NCBI GenBank assembly: GCA_903844385.1
Contig: CAIMTJ010000027.1
Coordinates: forward strand, 1-53,499
Reading direction: 5' to 3'
From: an uncultured Burkholderiales bacterium
GTDB taxonomy: Bacteria; Pseudomonadota; Gammaproteobacteria; Burkholderiales; Burkholderiaceae_C
DNA length: 53,499 nucleotides
The position numbers and the translations under genes were made by a program. This document shows, piece after piece, positions 8,007 through 14,971 of the stretch (positions are counted from its first letter, which is position 1; each line of letters opens with the position of its first letter). The notes under the pieces are model-generated. The model ran no database searches. It was not told the origin of the DNA and saw nothing but the letters and a program-made list of their open reading frames with translations.

Positions 8007-10760
8007 TCAAGCCAATTTACCGTGACAGAACTTGTATTTCTTGCCGCTCCCGCACGGACACGGCTCATTGCGGCCCACCGGCATCAGGGGCAAGTCGCCG
8101 GCGCGAGGGCTGCCCAGATCGGTCGTGACCTGCACTTGACCGCTCTCGTCAGAGGCGCTGTAGGTGACGTTGTGAATGGCTTCGGCCTCTTTCTCCAAAG
8201 TCTGCGCAGCCTCTTCGATTTGGTCGCGAGACTGGATTTGCACCGTCATCAAGCTCTTGGTCACTTCGTTTTTGACCGAGTCCAAGAGTTGCCCAAACAG
8301 CTCAAAAGCCTCGCGCTTGTACTCTTGCTTGGGCTGCTTTTGAGCGTAGCCTCTGAGGTGAATGCCTTGGCGCAAGTAGTCCAGCGCCGAGAGGTGGTCT
8401 CTCCAGTGCGAGTCAATGCTTTGCAAGAGGACCACTTTCATGAAGGGGGTGAATTGCTCATAGCCCACCCGTGAGACCTTGGCCTCAAACGCCGCGTGGG
8501 CGGCTTGCACCACCCGCGTCTTCACGTCGTCGTCATCCACTGCCGTTTGGCTCCCCACCCAGGATTGAAGCTCCAAGGGCAGTTGCCACTCCTGGGCCAA
8601 GGATTTCTCTAGGCCAGCCAAGTCCCACTGCTCTTCCAAGCTTTGGGCAGGCACATGGTGAGCCACCAAGTCAGTGAAACAGCCCTCGCGCAAGGACTCG
8701 ATTTGTGCGCTCAAGTCGAGTGCGTCCAAGATGTCGTTGCGCTGCTGGTAAATCACCCGACGCTGATCGTTGGAGACGTCATCGTACTCGAGGAGTTGTT
8801 TGCGCATGTCAAAGTTGCGCGCCTCGACCTTGCGCTGTGCGCTCTCGATGCTGCGACTGACCATCCCCGCCTCAATCGCCTCGCCCTCGGGCATTTTGAG
8901 GCGCTCCATGATGGACTTGACTCGCTCGCCTGCAAAAATGCGCATGAGCGGATCATCCAAGCTCAAATAAAAGCGCGATGACCCGGGGTCGCCCTGGCGG
9001 CCTGAGCGGCCTCTGAGCTGGTTGTCAATGCGCCTGGACTCGTGGCGTTCGGTGGCGATGATGCGCAGGCCCCCGAGGGCCTTGACTTTCTCGTGCTCGA
9101 CCTTCCAAGCTTGACGCAGGGCTTGGATTTTTGCTTCTCTGTCGCTCGCACTCAAGGCCTCATCGCTCTCGACCAAGGCAATCTCGCGCTCGACATTGCC
9201 CCCGAGCACAATGTCGGTGCCGCGCCCAGCCATGTTGGTGGCGATGGTGATGGTGCCAGCACTGCCCGCTTGGGCAATGATGTCGGCCTCGCGGGCATGC
9301 TGCTTGGCATTCAAGACCTGATGGGGCAATTTCGCCGCCTCCAGCAGCCCAGCAATGAGCTCAGAGTTCTCAATCGAGGTCGTCCCCACGAGCACCGGCT
9401 GGCCCTTCTCGTGACACGCTTTGATGTCGGCAATCGCTGCGGTGTACTTCTCTTGGGTGGTCTTGTAGACGCGGTCCAATTGGTCGTCGCGGTGCGAGGG
9501 GCGGTTGGGTGGAATCACCACCGTCTCCAAGCCATAAATTTCTTGAAACTCATAGGCCTCGGTATCGGCCGTGCCGGTCATGCCGCTGAGTTTGCTGTAG
9601 AGGCGAAAGTAATTCTGAAACGTGATGGAGGCCATGGTCTGGTTCTCCGCCTGAATGGAGACCCCCTCCTTGGCTTCCACCGCTTGGTGCAGACCCTCAC
9701 TCCAACGCCGCCCCGACATCAAGCGACCGGTGAACTCGTCCACGATCACGATCTCGCCGTCTTGGTTGACATAATGCTGATCGCGAAAATACAAGTGATG
9801 GGCTCTCAAACCCGCATACAAGTGGTGCATCAAGGAGATGTTGGCCGGGTCGTAGAGAGACGTGCCAGGGGTCAAGAGACCAATGTCGGCCAAGAGCCCT
9901 TCGGCTTTTTCATGACCGGACTCGGTGAGGTAAACCTGGCGAGACTTCTCATCCAAGGTGAAGTCCCCAGGCGTGATGATGCCTTCCCCAGTTCGGGGGT
10001 CTTCTTCACCGATTTGCTTGACCAGTTGGGGCACGATGGTGTTGATGGCCAAGTACTCGGCCGTGTGGTCATCGGCTTGACCGCTGATGATGAGAGGCGT
10101 TCTTGCCTCGTCAATCAAAATCGAGTCGACCTCGTCCACGATCGCATACTGGAGTTGGCGCTGCACCCGGTCAGCGGCTTCATAGACCATGTTGTCGCGC
10201 AAATAATCAAAACCGTATTCGTTGTTGGTGCCGTAGGTGATGTCAGCGCGGTAGGCGGCTTGTTTTTCTGTACGGCTCAATTGCGCCAAGTTCACCCCCA
10301 CGGTGAGACCGAGAAAGTTATACAACCGAGACATCCACTGGGCATCGCGTTGCGCCAAGTAGTCGTTGACCGTCACCACGTGCACGCCTTTGCCCGTGAG
10401 GGCATTGAGGTAGACCGCCAAGGTGGCGGTGAGGGTTTTGCCCTCACCCGTGCGCATCTCTGCAATCTTGCCTTGGTGCAAGGCCATACCGCCCACCATT
10501 TGCACATCAAAGTGGCGCATTTTCATGGACCGCACCGAAGCCTCTCGCACCAAGGCGAAGGCTTCGGGGAGCAAGTCATCCAAGGACTCCCCCGCGCTCA
10601 CCCGCTCCTTGTAGGACTGGGTTTTGAGCGCAAAGTCCGCATCTTGCAGCGCTTGACAAGCGCCCTCCAGAGCATTCACGCGCTCCAGGGTTTTGCGGTA
10701 CTGTTTGAGCAAACGCTCGTTGCGAGAGCCAAAGATCGAGGTGAGTAAATTGAAAGCCAT
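8007..10760 (-). CDS. secA: Preprotein translocase ATPase SecA
   Basis: Motor ATPase that pushes unfolded preproteins through SecYEG. The 917-residue protein starts at the ATG at 10760 ([19 protein letters not shown]), the conserved SecA start. The open frame runs 16 residues further upstream but without homology. Walker A is MRTGEGKT (102-109) and the DEAD-like Walker B is [15 protein letters not shown]. The second nucleotide-binding fold contains [13 protein letters not shown] and the arginine-finger region [16 protein letters not shown]. The C-terminus has the SecB/zinc motif [13 protein letters not shown]. The upstream 563 bp gap contains an unusual repeat and a possible leader ORF (see 10934-11008). 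Confidence 0.98.
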   Translation of the reverse strand: MAFNLLTSIFGSRNERLLKQYRKTLERVNALEGACQALQDADFALKTQSYKERVSAGESLDDLLPEAFALVREASVRSMKMRHFDVQMVGGMALHQGKIAEMRTGEGKTLTATLAVYLNALTGKGVHVVTVNDYLAQRDAQWMSRLYNFLGLTVGVNLAQLSRTEKQAAYRADITYGTNNEYGFDYLRDNMVYEAADRVQRQLQYAIVDEVDSILIDEARTPLIISGQADDHTAEYLAINTIVPQLVKQIGEEDPRTGEGIITPGDFTLDEKSRQVYLTESGHEKAEGLLADIGLLTPGTSLYDPANISLMHHLYAGLRAHHLYFRDQHYVNQDGEIVIVDEFTGRLMSGRRWSEGLHQAVEAKEGVSIQAENQTMASITFQNYFRLYSKLSGMTGTADTEAYEFQEIYGLETVVIPPNRPSHRDDQLDRVYKTTQEKYTAAIADIKACHEKGQPVLVGTTSIENSELIAGLLEAAKLPHQVLNAKQHAREADIIAQAGSAGTITIATNMAGRGTDIVLGGNVEREIALVESDEALSASDREAKIQALRQAWKVEHEKVKALGGLRIIATERHESRRIDNQLRGRSGRQGDPGSSRFYLSLDDPLMRIFAGERVKSIMERLKMPEGEAIEAGMVSRSIESAQRKVEARNFDMRKQLLEYDDVSNDQRRVIYQQRNDILDALDLSAQIESLREGCFTDLVAHHVPAQSLEEQWDLAGLEKSLAQEWQLPLELQSWVGSQTAVDDDDVKTRVVQAAHAAFEAKVSRVGYEQFTPFMKVVLLQSIDSHWRDHLSALDYLRQGIHLRGYAQKQPKQEYKREAFELFGQLLDSVKNEVTKSLMTVQIQSRDQIEEAAQTLEKEAEAIHNVTYSASDESGQVQVTTDLGSPRAGDLPLMPVGRNEPCPCGSGKKYKFCHGKLA

Positions 10761-10933
10761 GTCGACGGGTTCGAACACGCAAGGATACCCGGGGCAAAAC
10801 CACCCCAAGTGCAGGACGTGTCACACTTTCTTTTGAATAATCCAAGGATTTTAACGCCCAATCAAGTCTGTACTCACGCGGTGCTCAAGACTCTTGAACT
10901 GTCAGGAAATCAGACTGGTGCCGCCCCTCAAAG

Positions 10934-11008
10934 TCAGATCCCCAAGGCGATGAAGGCGATCAAGGCGATCAAGGCGATCAAGGTGGTCAAGACCGTCAAG
11001 GCTTTCAT
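10934..11008 (-). CDS. Possible small hydrophobic leader peptide upstream of secA
   Basis: A 24-residue ORF on the secA strand, ending 173 bp before the secA ATG. It starts MKALTVLTT and continues as an almost pure Leu/Ile/Ala/Phe stretch built on repeated A-L-I, ending ALGI, which would span a membrane or act as a signal sequence. A GGGGTG stretch lies about 8 bases before the ATG, a modest Shine-Dalgarno. In enterobacteria secA is preceded by secM, a secreted arrest peptide that senses export; this ORF is far shorter and lacks the SecM arrest motif. Because it is made from a 9 bp tandem repeat, it may be a chance reading. Treat it as a hypothesis. Confidence 0.25.
   Translation of the reverse strand: MKALTVLTTLIALIALIAFIALGI
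10944..11006. repeat. 9 bp tandem repeat upstream of secA
   Basis: Seven consecutive 9 bp units beginning with AAGGCGATG, then AAGGCGATC three times, then diverged copies AAGGTGGTC, AAGACCGTC and AAGGCTTTC. The period is a multiple of three and the changes keep the pattern of codons, so on the minus strand it reads as a hydrophobic Ala-Leu-Ile repeat and on the plus strand as Lys-Ala-Ile. Confidence 0.95.
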
Positions 11009-11100
11009 CACGAAGCACCCCGCACTCCCGTGCACTTTGCATGGGTCTGGGTTCGGGTTGCGAGCGAGCGTTCTCGAGACCGCACACCATGAGGCCGAGT

Positions 11101-11182
11101 CCAACAAAATGAACTCTATTGTATTCATTTTATCTTCAAAGATAACGATAATGGTTGTGGCGGGTGCTGTCTTTGATAGACA
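11101..11182. promoter_or_regulatory. AT-rich palindromic patch, candidate promoter/Fur-like operator
   Basis: An AT-rich island in otherwise GC-rich DNA. TTATCTT-CA-AAGATAA (11131-11146) is a near-perfect palindrome. GATAACGATAATGGTTGTG (11142-11160) matches 14 of 19 positions of the classical Fur box by eye. On the plus strand TTGTAT (11120-11125) and GATAAC (11142-11147) are 16 bp apart; on the minus strand TACAAT is a good -10 candidate for secA. Assignment to a regulator is inference. Confidence 0.4.
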
Positions 11183-11226
11183 TTGCCCCAACATGGCAAG
11201 CGGGCACTTGGCACCAGCACTTGGGT

Positions 11227-11263
11227 GGCACTCGCACCAGCGCTCGGTGGGCACTCGCACCAG
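11227..11263. repeat. 14 bp direct repeat upstream of dciA
   Basis: GGCACTCGCACCAG occurs at 11227-11240 and again at 11250-11263, 23 bp apart, in the dciA leader region. No function can be assigned. Confidence 0.85.
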
Positions 11264-11323
11264 TTCACGTGAGCTCACCCGTGGTCACGCGTATGAGGCC
11301 TGGCCAGCGTGGATAATCTCCCC

Positions 11324-11806
11324 ATGACCAAGCCCCTGCCAGACTTCAACGCCAGCGCCAGCTCCACCTCCAGCTCCAGCTCCAAAGAGCTGAGCGCACC
11401 TGTCCACGACCCCAAGGGACAGCCCGCATCTTTTACCAAGCCCGCCACCTTGCTCGCCTTCGCCAGTCTGGGGTTTGGTCAAAAACCCAGAACAGCGCCG
11501 CGCTACACGCATGAAGCGCAAGCGGTGCTGAACGCGGCCGAGCGCGCCCCGGGCTTGGGGTCCTTGATGGCCACCGCGCTCAAAAATCAAAAACGCCTCA
11601 CCCTCCTCAAAGGGGTCGTGCCCCCCATCATTTTGGGCCAACTGAGTGCGGGCAACTTGGACAATGGGGTGTGGTGCTTGATGCTCAAAAGCCCCGCAGC
11701 GGCTGGCAAACTGCGCCAGCTCGTCCCGGCCATGTGCGCTCACTTGAGAACCAAGGGTGAATTGGTCCACGACATCACCGTCAAAGTGATCCAACACGCA
11801 GGCTAA
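11324..11806 (+). CDS. dciA: DciA-like (DUF721) protein
   Basis: 160-residue protein whose C-terminal half fits the DUF721/DciA family. DciA is the ancestral loader or operator of the replicative helicase DnaB in bacteria without DnaC. The family part is roughly residues 80-158: LTLLKGVVPPIILGQLSAG, then NGVWCLMLKSPAAAGKLRQL and the terminal strand. The first 75 residues contain a Ser-rich low-complexity stretch and a predicted disordered linker. I choose the ATG at 11324; the open frame also allows GTG at 11309. The divergent position next to secA is typical for DUF721 genes in Burkholderiales. Confidence 0.78.
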   Translation: MTKPLPDFNASASSTSSSSSKELSAPVHDPKGQPASFTKPATLLAFASLGFGQKPRTAPRYTHEAQAVLNAAERAPGLGSLMATALKNQKRLTLLKGVVPPIILGQLSAGNLDNGVWCLMLKSPAAAGKLRQLVPAMCAHLRTKGELVHDITVKVIQHAG

Positions 11807-11904
11807 AGCCCAAGAGGGCAACGCCGCCGACCATCGCCCACCATAGCGCAAAAGTGTGCACTTGAACGCCATTGAACCCAATCCCCTCAGACCCCCAGGA
11901 TCTC

Positions 11905-12366
11905 ATGAACTTACTCCCCCACCAACTCACCATGACCGAGCTCATGACGCCGCAAACGGCCAATTTTTCTGGCAATGTCCACGGGGGCACGGTCTTGAAG
12001 CTCTTGGATGAGGTCGCTTATGCGTGCGCGAGCCGCTACGCCAAAAGCTATGTGGTGACCTTGAGTGTTGACCAAGTCACCTTCAAGCAACCCATCCATG
12101 TGGGCGAGTTGGTGCATTTCTTGGCCAGCGTGAACTTCACCGGGCGCACCTCCATGGAGATCGGCATCAAGGTGATCGCCGAGAACATTCGCACCCAAGC
12201 GGTGAGGCATGTGAACAGTTGTTTTTTCACCATGGTGGCGGTCAACGATGAGGGCAAAGCCATTGAGGTCCCCCCCTTTGCGCCCAGCACCCCGGATGAC
12301 AAGCGCCGACACGCGGGCGCCTTGGCGCGACGCGCCGCTCGCGAGCAGCTGCAACACCGCCATTGA
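11905..12366 (+). CDS. Acyl-CoA thioesterase, hotdog fold (YciA-like)
   Basis: 153-residue hotdog-fold enzyme that should hydrolyse acyl-CoA thioesters. The N-terminal block MTELMTPQTANFSGNVHGG is followed by the hotdog helix LKLLDEVAYACASRYAKS, which carries the catalytic Asp, and by VTLSVDQVTFKQPIHVGELV. The C-terminus is basic. The ATG at 11905 is preceded by AGGA five bases upstream; an upstream TTG at 11872 would add 11 unconserved residues. The substrate chain length cannot be deduced. It is followed directly by a two-way hairpin terminator. Confidence 0.9.
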   Translation: MNLLPHQLTMTELMTPQTANFSGNVHGGTVLKLLDEVAYACASRYAKSYVVTLSVDQVTFKQPIHVGELVHFLASVNFTGRTSMEIGIKVIAENIRTQAVRHVNSCFFTMVAVNDEGKAIEVPPFAPSTPDDKRRHAGALARRAAREQLQHRH

Positions 12367-12382
12367 AGACGACACTGACCCC

Positions 12383-12423
12383 AAAAAAAAACACAGGCCT
12401 ACCGAAGCAGTCTGTGTTTTTTT
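12383..12423. terminator. Bidirectional intrinsic terminator
   Basis: ACACAG (12391-12396) and CTGTGT (12412-12417) form a stem flanked by an A8-9 run on the left and a T7 run on the right. On the plus strand this ends the thioesterase gene; on the minus strand it would end transcripts reading through sspB and the tRNA-Thr gene. Confidence 0.8.
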
Positions 12424-12432
12424 GGCTTGTCT

Positions 12433-12508
12433 TGGTGCCCCCACTACGATTCGAACGCAGGACCTACTGATTACAAATCAGTTGCTCTACCAACTGAGCT
12501 ATAAGGGC
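12433..12508 (-). tRNA. tRNA-Thr (anticodon UGU)
   Basis: A full 76-base cloverleaf on the minus strand. The seven-base acceptor stem begins GCCCTTA, and the D arm is GCTCAGTTGGTAGAGC. The anticodon stem ACTGA/TCAGT encloses loop TTTGTAA, giving anticodon TGT, which reads ACA threonine codons. The T arm is CTGCG-TTCGAAT-CGTAG. Discriminator A and an encoded CCA end the gene at 12433-12436. Confidence 0.97.
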
Positions 12509-12518
12509 ATCGGGTCGT

Positions 12519-12524
12519 ATTTTA
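12519..12524 (-). promoter_or_regulatory. Candidate -10 element of the tRNA-Thr gene
   Basis: TAAAAT on the minus strand ends 10 bp before the mature tRNA 5' end, the distance expected for a tRNA promoter. It sits inside a small inverted repeat GTCGT...ACGAC (12514-12530). A -35 at good spacing is not clear, and read-through from sspB is also possible because I see no terminator between them. Confidence 0.4.
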
Positions 12525-12578
12525 CACGACTTCTTCTCAACACGGTTCAATCGACGGTGCTTTTTACGACAGCGGCGA

Positions 12579-13346
12579 CTATTTGATTCTTTTGAGGTGA
12601 GAGGACCCACCAGCGGGACCTCCGCTTGCTGCGCCACCACCACCCCCAGAAGCTGGAGGGACTGGAGGGGCTGAAGGGGCGGGGGCTTGAGTTGGCGCAC
12701 CCACTTGCTCCCCCGCCAGCGCTTCGGTTGAGGGGTTGAGCGGTGCAGACTCACTGATGGAATCGGCACGGTCGCTGGGATCTTGAGAGATCGCTTGGTC
12801 TGGTGGCACCGATTTCAAGCCCACATGGCCCAGCATCTTGGACCAAGCATTGGGAACGGTTGGAACGGTTGGAACGGTTGGAACGGTTGGGACTGTTGGA
12901 ACAGTGGCACCCGTGGCGCCATTCTGTTCTTGCGCCTGAGCAGGCCTTGCACCCACGACGGACAAGCCCGAGGCGCTCGCTTTGGTTTTGCCCTGGGCGC
13001 TGTCTGCACCCTTGCCCGAGGCGGGGGGCCGGGGAAAGGCCATGCCCTGCGCGTTTTCTTTGGCGTAAATGGCCACCACTTGTTCGACCGGTACAAAGAT
13101 CTCCCGCGCCACCCCACCAAAACGCGCCTTGAATTCGATCCACTCGTTGCCCAGCTGCAAGCCCCCGGTTGCCTCGGGACTGATGTTGAGCACAATTTCA
13201 CCGTTTTTGATGAACTCTTTGGGCACGCGCACACGGTCATTGACCACCACCAAGAGATAGGGGGTCAAGCCTTGGTCCACACACCACTCAAAAAGGGCTC
13301 GAATGAGGTAGGGACGGGTGGAAGCGTTGTCGCTGTCAAAGTTCAT
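12579..13346 (-). CDS. sspB: ClpXP specificity-enhancing factor SspB
   Basis: Adaptor that binds ssrA-tagged proteins and hands them to ClpXP. Residues 1-110 form the conserved substrate-binding domain (RPYLIRALFEWCVDQGLTPY, GEIVLNISPEATGGL, FGGVAREIFVPVEQVVAIYA). A long disordered linker follows. The extreme C-terminus HLKRIK corresponds to the ClpX-binding tail (E. coli LRVVK). The 255-residue length exceeds the usual 160-170. The extra is linker, including a Thr-Val-Pro repeat encoded by a 9 bp tandem repeat (12853-12906) and a Gly/Ala/Pro-rich stretch. It follows sspA after 67 bp, as is standard. Confidence 0.95.
   Translation of the reverse strand: MNFDSDNASTRPYLIRALFEWCVDQGLTPYLLVVVNDRVRVPKEFIKNGEIVLNISPEATGGLQLGNEWIEFKARFGGVAREIFVPVEQVVAIYAKENAQGMAFPRPPASGKGADSAQGKTKASASGLSVVGARPAQAQEQNGATGATVPTVPTVPTVPTVPTVPNAWSKMLGHVGLKSVPPDQAISQDPSDRADSISESAPLNPSTEALAGEQVGAPTQAPAPSAPPVPPASGGGGGAASGGPAGGSSHLKRIK
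12853..12906. repeat. 9 bp tandem repeat inside sspB (Thr-Val-Pro)n
   Basis: GGAACGGTT is repeated four times exactly, followed by GGGACTGTT and GGAACAGTG. On the coding strand each unit reads Thr-Val-Pro, giving a run of about six TVP repeats in the linker between the substrate-binding domain and the ClpX-binding tail. In-frame slippage would change linker length without breaking the gene. Confidence 0.97.
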
Positions 13347-13413
13347 GGTTCACCATCCAGGGCTGAGCAAAAAGGGCTGGGCAAAGGGGAACTCTGCAAC
13401 AACCAGGCCCTTT

Positions 13414-14025
13414 TTATTTGCGCATGACTTTCTCAGACGGGGTCAAGGCCTCGATGTAAGCTGGGCGAGAGAAGATGCGCTCGGCGTATTTCAACAAGGG
13501 CGCGGCGTTTTTAGACAACTCAATGGAGTAGTGGTCCAAGCGCCATAGCAAGGGGGCGATCGCCACATCGAGCATCGAGAAGTTGTCGCCAAGCATGAAT
13601 TTGTTCTTGAGAAACACCGGGGCCAATTGGGTCAAGCGGTCGCGAATGTGCGATCTCGCCTTCTCCAGCACCTTGTCTTGGGGCTTGACTTGGCGGGACT
13701 CGAGCGTGGTCACATGGGTGAACAACTCTTTTTCAAAGTTGAGCAAAAATAGCCTGACGCGCGCGCGATCCACGGGGTCACCGGGCATCAATTGGGGATG
13801 GGGAAAGCGCTCGTCGATGTACTCGTTGATGATGTTGGATTCGTACAAAATCAAATCGCGCTCCACCAAAATCGGCACTTGACCGTAGGGGTTCATCACA
13901 TTGATGTCTTCGGGCTTGTTGTACAAATCGACATCACGGATTTCAAAATCCATGCCTTTTTCAAACAACACAAAACGACATCGGTGGGAAAAGGGACACG
14001 TCGTCCCAGAGTACAACACCATCAT
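13414..14025 (-). CDS. sspA: Stringent starvation protein A (GST-like)
   Basis: RNA-polymerase-associated protein with a glutathione-S-transferase fold that modulates transcription under starvation. The thioredoxin-like N-terminal domain reads LYSGTTCPFSHRCRFVLFEKGM, with the family landmarks NPYGQVPILVERDLILYES and NEYIDERFPHPQLMPGDP. The helical C-terminal domain spans about residues 85-203. The 203-residue length is normal. The ATG at 14025 is preceded by GGAG. It is encoded upstream of sspB and downstream of the petABC terminator. Confidence 0.95.
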   Translation of the reverse strand: MMVLYSGTTCPFSHRCRFVLFEKGMDFEIRDVDLYNKPEDINVMNPYGQVPILVERDLILYESNIINEYIDERFPHPQLMPGDPVDRARVRLFLLNFEKELFTHVTTLESRQVKPQDKVLEKARSHIRDRLTQLAPVFLKNKFMLGDNFSMLDVAIAPLLWRLDHYSIELSKNAAPLLKYAERIFSRPAYIEALTPSEKVMRK

Positions 14026-14045
14026 AATTAGAGCTCCATTGAATC

Positions 14046-14126
14046 AAAAAAGAGTGACCAGTCTCACACTGTGTCACTCTAAAAACGCTGCTCGGGCAGA
14101 CCCGGGACCTTGTCTGAAAGTCCCGG
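14046..14126 (-). terminator. Intrinsic terminator with an upstream hairpin, end of petABC
   Basis: Two hairpins lie between petC and sspA. The first one reached by polymerase has perfect 7 bp arms CCGGGAC/GTCCCGG (14102-14108 and 14120-14126). The second has 8 bp arms AGAGTGAC/GTCACTCT (14051-14058 and 14073-14080) and on the minus strand is followed at once by a T-run (14046-14050 and beyond), a textbook intrinsic terminator for the bc1 operon. Confidence 0.8.
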
Positions 14127-14146
14127 ACTGCTCGAAGAGCTGCATC

Positions 14147-14902
14147 TCAGCGGATGTCTTTCCAGTACGCCGCGTTCAAACGCCAAGCGCAAAGCGTGAA
14201 GACCAATAAAAAGAGCAACACCCAAACGCCCACTTGAACGCGGGTGTTTTGCGCGGGCTCGCCCATCCACTGCAAATACGCCACCAAGTCACCCACGGCT
14301 TGGTCGTACTGCAATGAGCTCATGCTCCCCGGTGTCACTTGGCTCCAGCCTTTGAAGGTCTGGATCTCTTCATCGTGCTCGGTTTGGGTCTCAAAGACAG
14401 GGGTGCGCACACCTTGGAGTTGCCACAGCACATGGGGCATGGCGACATTGGGGTAGACCAAGTTGTTCCAGCCCGTGAGCTTGCTGTCGTCTTTGTAGAA
14501 GGTGCGCATGTAGGTGTACAAATAGTCTGCACCGCTGCCACCACGACCCGCACGAGAGCGCGCAATCACCGTCAAATCAGGGGGCACGCCACCAAACCAG
14601 GCCTTGGCCTCTTTGGGGTCCATGGAGACTTTCATCGTGTCGCCCACTTTTTCAGTGGTGAAGAGCAAATTGTCCTTGATTTGCTTTTCCGTCAAACCGA
14701 TGTCTCTCAAACGGTTGTAGCGCATGTAAGCGGCACTGTGACAATTGACGCAATAGTTGACAAAAATCTGCGCGCCATGCTGCAAGGCCACCACGTCATT
14801 GATTTTATCGGGCGCTTTGTCCAGAGGGAAACCGCCCTCCTCGGCTTGCACCTGAGTCAACCCCAAGAGGGCGAGTAGACAAGTGAGTAGGATTTTTTTC
14901 AT
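14147..14902 (-). CDS. petC: Cytochrome c1 of the bc1 complex
   Basis: Membrane-anchored c-type cytochrome that passes electrons from the Rieske protein to soluble cytochrome c. The 251-residue precursor has a Sec signal peptide ending VQA (residues 18-20). The haem site is CVNCH at residues 51-55. The conserved RYNRLRDIGL and the YPNVAMPHVLWQL segment, with the likely axial Met, follow. A C-terminal anchor VGVWVLLFLLVFTLCAW holds it in the inner membrane. It is last in petA-petB-petC and is followed by a strong terminator. Confidence 0.96.
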   Translation of the reverse strand: MKKILLTCLLALLGLTQVQAEEGGFPLDKAPDKINDVVALQHGAQIFVNYCVNCHSAAYMRYNRLRDIGLTEKQIKDNLLFTTEKVGDTMKVSMDPKEAKAWFGGVPPDLTVIARSRAGRGGSGADYLYTYMRTFYKDDSKLTGWNNLVYPNVAMPHVLWQLQGVRTPVFETQTEHDEEIQTFKGWSQVTPGSMSSLQYDQAVGDLVAYLQWMGEPAQNTRVQVGVWVLLFLLVFTLCAWRLNAAYWKDIR

Positions 14903-14971
14903 CGGTTTTAACCTTTGGCAGTTCTTTGGTGGTTCAAGGGTTGCGGGGTGAGGGACACAAGAGCAGTGGGC

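Larger units (their letters stand above)
10761..11323. other. Divergent intergenic region secA / dciA
   Basis: A 563 bp gap between divergently transcribed secA and dciA, so it must hold promoters for both. It contains a 13 bp palindrome TCAAGA-C-TCTTGA (10885-10897), a 9 bp tandem repeat (10944-11006) and an AT-rich patch with a 16 bp near-palindrome (11131-11146). Two small hairpins follow (11168-11182; 11184-11200), then a 14 bp direct repeat (11227-11240 and 11250-11263). Long open frames cross it on both strands, but they overlap the genes and look non-coding, except for the short hydrophobic ORF listed separately. Confidence 0.8.

Noticed and set aside
9042-10748. 568-residue plus-strand frame inside secA
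   Set aside because: Antisense to a certain SecA gene; long antisense frames are expected from this codon usage.
11148-11153. GATAAT as the -10 of a promoter with TTGTAT at 11120-11125
   Set aside because: The spacer would be 22 bp, outside the usable range; GATAAC at 11142 with 16 bp fits better and is the pair reported.
10809-11327. 172-residue plus-strand frame containing the Lys-Ala-Ile repeat
   Set aside because: It runs into the dciA start, has no ribosome site or homology, and its composition changes abruptly along its length.
12464-12769. 101-residue minus-strand frame across the tRNA and the end of sspB
   Set aside because: It covers the tRNA-Thr gene and reads the sspB tail in a wrong frame; a coincidental open frame.
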